Assembly: GCA_964344295.1 (NCBI GenBank)
Contig: CAYFMR010000008.1
Location: forward strand, 1-57,053
Length of the DNA: 57,053 bases
Direction of reading: 5' to 3'
Source of the DNA: JAAYFJ01 sp964344295
GTDB taxonomy: Bacteria; Bacillota; Clostridia; Tissierellales; Peptoniphilaceae
Shown in pieces: positions 51,941 to 57,053 of the stretch. The translations under genes were made by a program, and so were the position numbers. The notes below the pieces were generated by a model that worked only from the letters and a program-made list of their open reading frames with translations, had not been told where the DNA came from and did not search any database. Each line of letters opens with the position of its first letter. Position 1 is the first letter of the stretch.

Positions 51941-52549
51941 CGAACTTGGCAACTACCCCAACCCAATGTTTTTGGCTCTATCACCATTCGGTTATCATCT
52001 CACTTTCCTGTGGCATATTCCCTATGCCTGGGTCTTACTCTATTTTCGAAGAAAGACTTCTAGATCATCTAATCATGGATGATCCGTTTCTTCTTTTCTC
52101 TCACTTTGACTTTGGCCATTGATCGTTGGCTTGTATCTTTTCCGGTGTTCTTTCTTCAGCTCCACAGATTTAAGATCGTTTCGATTCTTTCATCTTGTGG
52201 TCTTTCGGTTGGAATCTTCCGGAGCGTGGAATCAATGGGCCACTATGTTTCTTTTCCTCACAACCGCAAACCTTTGTTTGCCAAAGTCGGTTGACTTTGA
52301 TGATCCATTCTCCTTTGGCGTTGGATGAAGATCCACCCACGTCTGATACTACATATCTGAGTAGGGATTCATAAGCTATGCTGAAAATTCTGTGCTCCAA
52401 AAGGAGCTTCTTCGCTAACTCTATCAAGATCAAGGCTCATGTCTTTCCATCCAGCAGAGATACAAGATCCTGCTTTACTATGGTACGTTTCACGGCTCGA
52501 TTTGAATTAGAGAGCCTTTTTTGTTGGGGTATGTAGTTGCCAAGATACG
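51941..52549. mobile_element. Possible decayed mobile element with inverted ends
   Basis: Imperfect inverted repeats of about 39 bases bound this stretch. The left end contains CTTGGCAACTACCCC and GGCTCT (51945-51979); the right end, read inward on the minus strand, contains CTTGGCAACTACATACCCC and GGCTCT (52511-52545). The interior has no recognisable transposase; a minus-strand frame of 87 codons (52170-52433) is not like any family I know. It could be a decayed insertion sequence or a miniature derivative. Confidence 0.4.
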
Positions 52550-52741
52550 TTCCTTTTAGGTATTGACTATTTACCCAGTGACTGCTGGTTTAATCACTAT
52601 TTTTATTTTTTATTTTCTTTTTTTGCATCTTTTTCATGCCGCCCCTCGCCCTTTTTGTTCACAATTTTGCGAGTTGTGAATTAAGGTTGAGCACACCATA
52701 CTGCCAAAACAGCATCCATCCTTGTTGTCATAATTGACGTT

Positions 52742-52957
52742 TTAATTTTTGCGCGAAGTGATCAGATCAGAAATGATAAAAATGATTCCTATGATGAGTG
52801 TCATATAAATCAAAGTGTAAATACCCGTATCATTCAATTTTAAAGTCATACAAAATGCGTACCGATCCCCCGACAATATTGCCAAGCTAATATAATGCGT
52901 AGCGTATAGCATCGCAGACAGAAACAATAATACTAATCCTATCAATGTTTTTTTCAT
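52742..52957 (-). CDS. Small membrane protein of unknown function
   Basis: A 71-residue protein with two membrane segments (about 4-22 LIGLVLLFLSAMLYATHY, and 47-64 TLIYMTLIIGIIFIISDL) separated by a short polar loop and ending in a basic tail (SRKN). ATG 52957 is six bases after GAGGGG; ATG 52960 is the alternative. The gene is AT-rich and divergent from a secreted-protein gene 110 bases away. Size and topology resemble immunity proteins or small stress proteins, but there is no direct evidence. No family recognised. Confidence 0.7.
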   Translation of the reverse strand: MKKTLIGLVLLFLSAMLYATHYISLAILSGDRYAFCMTLKLNDTGIYTLIYMTLIIGIIFIISDLITSRKN

Positions 52958-53067
52958 CATACACCCCTCTAAAAAACAGTTTGACATTGTTCGTATATAT
53001 ATAATTTAAATATAGAAGGATGTCAATAGATATGTCTTTTGTAAACACTTGGAAAGGAGAATGGATC

Positions 53068-53766
53068 ATGAAAAAATGTACATTTGTATCTGTTTTTGTC
53101 ATTGCTTTTATTTTGCTAACTCAGAGTTTCGTTTTTGCAAGCGAATCCATGGAAGATGAAAAAGAGTTGGTGGGCGTTTTTGTGAAAATTGATGGCATAG
53201 AATATGAATTAGATCCGGAAAACTATATGGAGGAATTGCATTTATTATTAAAGGAATCGGAACTGCGATCAAGTAGAGCTGAATTTTTAGAAAATGTCAC
53301 TAAAAATCCAGAAAATGAAACTATGGGGATAACTGACAATATACATTCCTATACTGAACATTATACTGGTGAAACGGTAAGAACTGATCTTCAAAAAATC
53401 ACGAGTAACATTGCATACAATGGCTCAAGTAGTACGCAAAATTATAGTGTTACTTATAGTTCAGGGTCGTCTTTCAGCATTGAGGGCAATATAGATTATG
53501 ATGTCAATGTAGTTAGATCCGGCGCTAGCATTGCATATAATCGTTATGTAAGTTATACAGACACAATCAGTATATCCATTCCAGCAAAGCAATATGGTTG
53601 GGTAGAAACATCACCAATACATAATTATTCTAAAGGTTTATATCAGATAAAAAACTGGCTTGGCACAAAGGTTATCGCTTCTGAAACGATTACTTATTAC
53701 TCTCCAAAATCAAGCAGTCCACAATGCGTCTATAAAATATACACATCTAGTCGATCGCCCATTTAG
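53068..53766 (+). CDS. Secreted protein of unknown function
   Basis: A 232-residue protein with a Sec signal peptide (basic KK, a hydrophobic stretch to about residue 24, cleavage after VFA-S). The first 60 mature residues are acidic. Residues about 90-230 alternate Ser/Thr/Tyr with hydrophobic residues (NYSVTYSSGSSFSIEG, DTISISIPAKQYGWVE), as in beta-sheet exported or pore-forming proteins. No cysteines pair up obviously. ATG 53068 follows AAAGGAG; an upstream ATG would bury the signal peptide. AT-rich and flanked by decayed DNA, so probably acquired. Function unknown. Confidence 0.8.
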   Translation: MKKCTFVSVFVIAFILLTQSFVFASESMEDEKELVGVFVKIDGIEYELDPENYMEELHLLLKESELRSSRAEFLENVTKNPENETMGITDNIHSYTEHYTGETVRTDLQKITSNIAYNGSSSTQNYSVTYSSGSSFSIEGNIDYDVNVVRSGASIAYNRYVSYTDTISISIPAKQYGWVETSPIHNYSKGLYQIKNWLGTKVIASETITYYSPKSSSPQCVYKIYTSSRSPI

Positions 53767-53801
53767 TAGATGCACATCCCTTATTTTTCATAGTAGCAGT
53801 T

Positions 53802-53835
53802 CATAAAAGCTCATCTTATAAGATGAGCTTTTATG
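53802..53835 (+). terminator. Terminator of secreted-protein gene
   Basis: A perfect 34-base palindrome (arm CATAAAAGCTCATCTTA) follows the secreted-protein stop by 36 bases. T-rich arms make it a likely bidirectional terminator. Confidence 0.85.
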
Positions 53836-54020
53836 CTATCTAGAATTTGATAGATCGTTTGCATGATTGATACATGGGTTACATTTGTTGCGAATGGTAT
53901 TCGATCATTATTGTCATTCATCGTAAAGAAAAATCGATTCATGTATTCTATGATGCTAGTTGCTTCTCGTGTAGGGTATAATAATCATAATAAGATGTTA
54001 TGCCATTAAAGGAGGTCTAT

Positions 54021-56105
54021 ATGCAAGTACCGATTTTTTATGATAAAGACGGAGGGGCCGGGGAGTTTCAATCGTTTCACACCAACCGGCTCATCCATGA
54101 GAAGTCCCCTTATCTCTTGCATCATGCCATGCAGAGTATCGATTGGTATCCCTGGGGTGAGGAGGCTTTTGTGAAGGCTCAAAAGGAGGGTAAGCCCATC
54201 TTTCTTTCCATTGGCTATTCCACCTGCCACTGGTGTCATGTGATGAGCAAGGAGAGTTTTGAGGATCACATGGTGGCTCAGTATTTAAACGAGAATTTCG
54301 TCTCGATTAAGGTGGACCGGGAGGAGCGTCCTGATGTGGATGCGATCTATATGAAGATCGCCCAGGTCATGACCGGCGAGGGCGGTTGGCCGCTTAATCT
54401 CTTTCTCACACCGGAGGGTAAGCCCTTTTACGCCATGACGTATGTGCCGAAGCGCCGTCATCATGGTCGACCGGGATTTTTGGAAATTTTGCCGGAGATG
54501 GCACGTCTGTGGAAGGAGGATCGGGCGCGTTTGGAGAGTTCCGCCGATCAGCTCTACAATTTTATGGATGAGAATCTCTTTGCCTACGCTTCGGGGGAAG
54601 CGTTTCATCCCGCCATCTTCGATGAGACTTATGAGCTCTTTTTGAAAGAATACGATCACGAGTATGGTGGTTTCGGCGGAGCGCCGAAGTTTCCCGCCGT
54701 GCAAAACCTCTTGTATCTCTTGGCCTATGGCCATTATGGTGATCCGGCGGCTCATGACTTGGTCAAGCGCCAGTTGACCCAGATGGTACGCGGGGGCATT
54801 TACGATCATGTGGGTGGTGGGTTTTGCCGCTACGCCGTGGATGAGGCTTGGCGCATCCCTCATTTTGAAAAGACGCTGTACGATAATGCCCTGTTAATGT
54901 ATACTTACGCTTCCGCCTATCACTATATGCGTGAGCCGTTGTTTTTAGAAGTGGCTAAGGAGATCGGCGATTATCTGTTGCGGGAGATGCAGTCTCCGGA
55001 GGGTGGATTTTATAGCGGTCAAGATGCCGATGTAGACGGCGAAGAGGGCAAGTTTTATCTCTTCTATCAAGATGAGTTGAAAACGCTTTTGGGAAAGGAC
55101 GCTCCGGCTTTTTTCCACCGCTATCACATCACCCGAGAAGGCGATATCAACGGCGGCAACGTGTTGTATCTCACCGAGGAGGCCTCGGCTCGTCCGGATG
55201 CGGCCATGCGCGCTCTCTTGGATCGGGTTTATGAGTACCGCCAAAAGCGCCATTATCTGTATGTGGATGACAAGCAGCTCACAGGCTGGAACGGGTTGGC
55301 CATGGCCGCTTTCGGTAAGCTCTGGCAAGTCTCCGGCGAGGAAGCGTACTTAGAGGCCGCCAAGGGAGCCCACCGCTTTATCCTGCGCTATTTAAAAGGC
55401 CCTGATGGTCGTTTGGCCGTGCGTTACCGTGGCGGTCACCGCCTGGACGGAGGGCTTTTGGACGATTATGCTTACTATGCCTGGGGCCTTTATACTTTGC
55501 ATCAAGTCACTTTCCAAGTGGAGTATCTGGTGGAATTTCGAGAAATCATGGATCAGGCCATTCGCCACTTCTTCGATGGGGCACATGGCGGGTTCTATAT
55601 GGTGCCTGATGACGGCGAAAAGCTCATTTTCCACCCTAAGGAGACGATGGACGCAGCCCTACCTTCCGGCAACAGTGTCATGCTCTGGCTCTTGCAAAAG
55701 CTCTTGTCTCTCACCGGGGATTTCCAGTACGACGACATCCTAAGACGCCAAAGCGAGTTTATGACCGCCCAGGCGAAAGCCGTTCCCCTGGCCCATGCCT
55801 TTGGCCTACGTTCGCTCTTAAATTACGAAAAGGCAGGCAAGGAGCTGGTGGTCACCACCACGGACTTCACCGAGTTGGATGAGCTCAGAGAGTTTATGTG
55901 GACTCACCCCCACCCCAATATGACGGTGCTGGTAAAGACGGAGGCCAACAGCGCTCTCTTGGCCAAGGTTGCCCCGTTTACACAGCCCTACCCCATTATG
56001 ACTAGCGGTGCCCAGCACTTCTACTACCTGTGCGAAAGCTGGCGCTGCCATGACGCCACCACCAGCATTGGCGTCATTGACGAATTGTTCCGTGCCCAAA
56101 AATAG
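54021..56105 (+). CDS. DUF255/YyaL-type thioredoxin-fold protein
   Basis: A 694-residue protein. The N-terminal thioredoxin-like domain (about 20-140) has LIHEKSPYLLHHAMQSIDWY, the CxxC in GYSTCHWCHVMSKESF, and VDREERPDVDAIYM. The rest (about 190-690) is a six-hairpin (alpha/alpha) glycosidase-like domain with GGFGGAPKFPAVQ and DADVDGEEGKFYL. The family resembles human SPATA20; activity is unassigned. ATG 54021 is eight bases after AAAGGAGG. It stands alone with its own terminator. Confidence 0.92.
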   Translation: MQVPIFYDKDGGAGEFQSFHTNRLIHEKSPYLLHHAMQSIDWYPWGEEAFVKAQKEGKPIFLSIGYSTCHWCHVMSKESFEDHMVAQYLNENFVSIKVDREERPDVDAIYMKIAQVMTGEGGWPLNLFLTPEGKPFYAMTYVPKRRHHGRPGFLEILPEMARLWKEDRARLESSADQLYNFMDENLFAYASGEAFHPAIFDETYELFLKEYDHEYGGFGGAPKFPAVQNLLYLLAYGHYGDPAAHDLVKRQLTQMVRGGIYDHVGGGFCRYAVDEAWRIPHFEKTLYDNALLMYTYASAYHYMREPLFLEVAKEIGDYLLREMQSPEGGFYSGQDADVDGEEGKFYLFYQDELKTLLGKDAPAFFHRYHITREGDINGGNVLYLTEEASARPDAAMRALLDRVYEYRQKRHYLYVDDKQLTGWNGLAMAAFGKLWQVSGEEAYLEAAKGAHRFILRYLKGPDGRLAVRYRGGHRLDGGLLDDYAYYAWGLYTLHQVTFQVEYLVEFREIMDQAIRHFFDGAHGGFYMVPDDGEKLIFHPKETMDAALPSGNSVMLWLLQKLLSLTGDFQYDDILRRQSEFMTAQAKAVPLAHAFGLRSLLNYEKAGKELVVTTTDFTELDELREFMWTHPHPNMTVLVKTEANSALLAKVAPFTQPYPIMTSGAQHFYYLCESWRCHDATTSIGVIDELFRAQK

Positions 56106-56127
56106 CTAGGATAGCCTTTTCAACAAT

Positions 56128-56163
56128 AAAGAGACTGTTTTGCAAAACAGTCTCTTTCATTTT
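56128..56163. terminator. Terminator shared by DUF255 and HxlR genes
   Basis: A 14-bp perfect stem (AAAGAGACTGTTTT with AAAACAGTCTCTTT) followed by T-rich DNA, lying between converging genes and touching the HxlR stop. Confidence 0.92.
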
Positions 56164-56534
56164 TTTGCCTGACAAGTCGCACAATAAATTTTATCTTTTG
56201 ATTCACCACTCTGTTCCACACCCCATTTTGCCATGCTGACAATCACGGGAATCAGACTGTGACCCCTCTCCGTCAAGGTGTACTCCACCCTGGGCGGTAT
56301 TTCCGGATACTGTATCCGATTGACAACGCCCCCCTGCTCCAGCTCTTGCAGCGATTTCGCCAACATCGTATTGGTCACATCTCCTAACCTCCTGCGGATG
56401 TGACTATAGCGATGTGATTTTCCATCTGCCAAGATGCATAAGATGGCAATCTTCCACTTTCCTCCCACCACATCCATAAAATACCGCACGGGACATAACA
56501 AATCCATTCCCGTGACCCATCCATCATTGCTCAT
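56157..56534 (-). CDS. HxlR-family transcriptional regulator
   Basis: A 125-residue winged-helix regulator. The family core is CPVRYFMDVVGGKWKIAILC, then RYSHIRRRLGDVTNTMLAKS, LEQGGVVNRIQYPEIPPRVE and YTLTERGHSLIPVI. Cysteines at about 13, 33 and near the C-terminus (YCATCQAKK) could sense thiols or oxidants. ATG 56534 lies six bases after GGAGG, with ATG 56537 as alternative. It is divergent from a PNPOx-like gene, which it probably regulates. Confidence 0.9.
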   Translation of the reverse strand: MSNDGWVTGMDLLCPVRYFMDVVGGKWKIAILCILADGKSHRYSHIRRRLGDVTNTMLAKSLQELEQGGVVNRIQYPEIPPRVEYTLTERGHSLIPVIVSMAKWGVEQSGESKDKIYCATCQAKK

Positions 56535-56581
56535 CATTTTCCTCCAGTGGTATGAAAATTCGTACTTAGTTTAAATAATAT

Positions 56582-56616
56582 GCGTACTTGCAGTATGCTT
56601 ACTTTGGTTTTATAAT
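56582..56616 (+). promoter_or_regulatory. HxlR operator and promoter of PNPOx-like gene
   Basis: An inverted repeat GCGTACT-TGC-AGTATGC (56582-56598) overlaps a -35 like TTGCAG (56588-56593), with TATAAT (56611-56616) 17 bases later. A half-site like GTACTTAG lies nearer the regulator. Binding at this site would block the promoter. Operator identity is inferred. Confidence 0.65.
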
Positions 56617-56663
56617 TATAGCATAAGTTATTACCTCGAGCAAAAAAGAAAGGGAGATTGTCA

Positions 56664-57053
56664 ATGAAAGTGATTGAATTTTTGAAAAATGCGAAAGTCT
56701 TTTACGCTGCTACGGTGGATGGAGATCAACCCCGTGTACGCCCCATTGGTTTCGTCATGGAGTATCACGGCCAACTCGCCTTTTACACCGACACCCGCAA
56801 GAACATGTGCAAACAGATGAAGGTGAATCCCAAGATGGAAATCTGTGCCATCGATGCCAAGATGAACACCTTGCGCATAACGGGCCAAGCGTCCTTTATC
56901 ACCAGCCCTGCATCCCAGCAAGCTGCCTTTGAGGCCATGCCCATGTTGGCCAAAATGGGTTATGCCGTGGATGACGGCATCTTGGAAATCTACACTTTAG
57001 AAGACGTTGAGCTGTCCTTGACCACCATGACCGGCAAAAAACTCGACATCGAA
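56664..57053 (+). CDS. Pyridoxamine 5'-phosphate oxidase-like protein, partial
   Basis: The first 130 residues of a PNPOx-fold flavin- or heme-binding family protein; it runs off the window. MKVIEFLKNAKVFYAATVDG then QPRVRPIGFVMEYHGQLAFY and KNMCKQMKVNPKMEICAID match the split-barrel family. GGGAG lies before the ATG. It is divergent from the HxlR gene and probably under its control. Confidence 0.88.
   Translation, partial: MKVIEFLKNAKVFYAATVDGDQPRVRPIGFVMEYHGQLAFYTDTRKNMCKQMKVNPKMEICAIDAKMNTLRITGQASFITSPASQQAAFEAMPMLAKMGYAVDDGILEIYTLEDVELSLTTMTGKKLDIE

Larger units (their letters stand above)
51760..52741. other. Nearly 1 kb without an intact gene
   Basis: AT-rich and apparently decaying DNA. 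It contains the hairpin at 51894-51934, the inverted-repeat region at 51941-52549, and a palindrome TTCACAA-N9-TTGTGAA (about 52659-52681) that may be an operator or hairpin. Plus-strand frames here (for example 51778-52122) have no ribosome site or domain. Confidence 0.6.

Noticed and set aside
52531..52549. Near-identity of the right inverted repeat to part of the ileS T-box leader (AGTTGCCAAGATAC)
   Set aside because: About 18 of 19 matching bases could occur by chance in a window of this size, and no T-box motif accompanies it.

Overview
The window reads as chromosomal DNA from an anaerobic, amino-acid-fermenting member of the Bacillota (Clostridia or a close class). The signs are T-box leaders before an isoleucyl-tRNA synthetase and a methionine transporter, an ECF energising module, NfnAB, a Stickland-type 2-hydroxyacyl-CoA operon, strong AGGAGG-like ribosome sites and many compact intrinsic terminators. 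I cannot name the genus. Most genes look moderately GC-rich. Short AT-rich stretches (about 31.0-33.2 kb, 49.8-50.2 kb and 51.8-54.0 kb) stand out as recent or decaying insertions.

Layout. 1-2.5 kb: partial ileS with its T-box. 2.7-10.3 kb (minus strand): an import system of unknown substrate (DUF3798 lipoprotein, RbsA-like ATPase, two permeases) behind a COG4091-type oxidoreductase and a BaiN-like flavoprotein. 10.4-18.3 kb: small housekeeping and membrane genes, including YbjQ, a lipoprotein, YeiH with a divergent LysR regulator, L25, a YczE-like protein, YjbQ and an ABC exporter. 18.8-25.3 kb: hadA-hadI-acdB-etfB-etfA-ldhA on the minus strand, with a strong promoter and a terminator in its leader. 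The hadBC dehydratase genes expected between hadI and acdB are absent. 26.2-30.9 kb: aconitase, isocitrate dehydrogenase, citrate synthase and a DUF1294 protein, enough to make 2-oxoglutarate from oxaloacetate and acetyl-CoA. 31.0-33.2 kb: an AT-rich XRE regulator and PatB/MalY lyase pair. 33.2-36.2 kb: mutY, an OsmC-like gene and a MATE pump.

36.5-37.2 kb holds a DIP1984-family gene followed by a tRNA-like element that lacks an anticodon arm. 37.3-41.3 kb is a methionine T-box operon, metNIQ plus an M20 amidohydrolase. 41.4-46.6 kb holds an HD protein, MgtC, and a minus-strand operon of ecfA1, ecfA2, ecfT, truA and a TIGR04076 gene. 46.7-49.0 kb is nfnAB with five hexamer repeats next to the ribosome site. 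49.1-54.0 kb is a patchwork: a membrane-protein gene split by an in-frame amber codon, a headless secreted-protein fragment, arginase and a Nudix gene, a 0.6-kb stretch bounded by inverted repeats, and a divergent small-membrane/secreted-protein pair. The window ends with a DUF255 thioredoxin-fold protein, an HxlR regulator and a partial PNPOx-like gene.

Metabolically, NfnAB and the EtfAB/acyl-CoA dehydrogenase set would link NAD(H), NADP(H) and ferredoxin pools during amino-acid fermentation, while the citrate branch supplies glutamate. The observations most worth following up are the hadBC-less operon with its terminator-bearing leader, the tRNA-like element beside the DIP1984 gene, the uncharacterised DUF3798 importer, the GXHH-type IleS, the in-frame amber codon, the hexamer tract and the AT-rich secreted/small-membrane gene pair.
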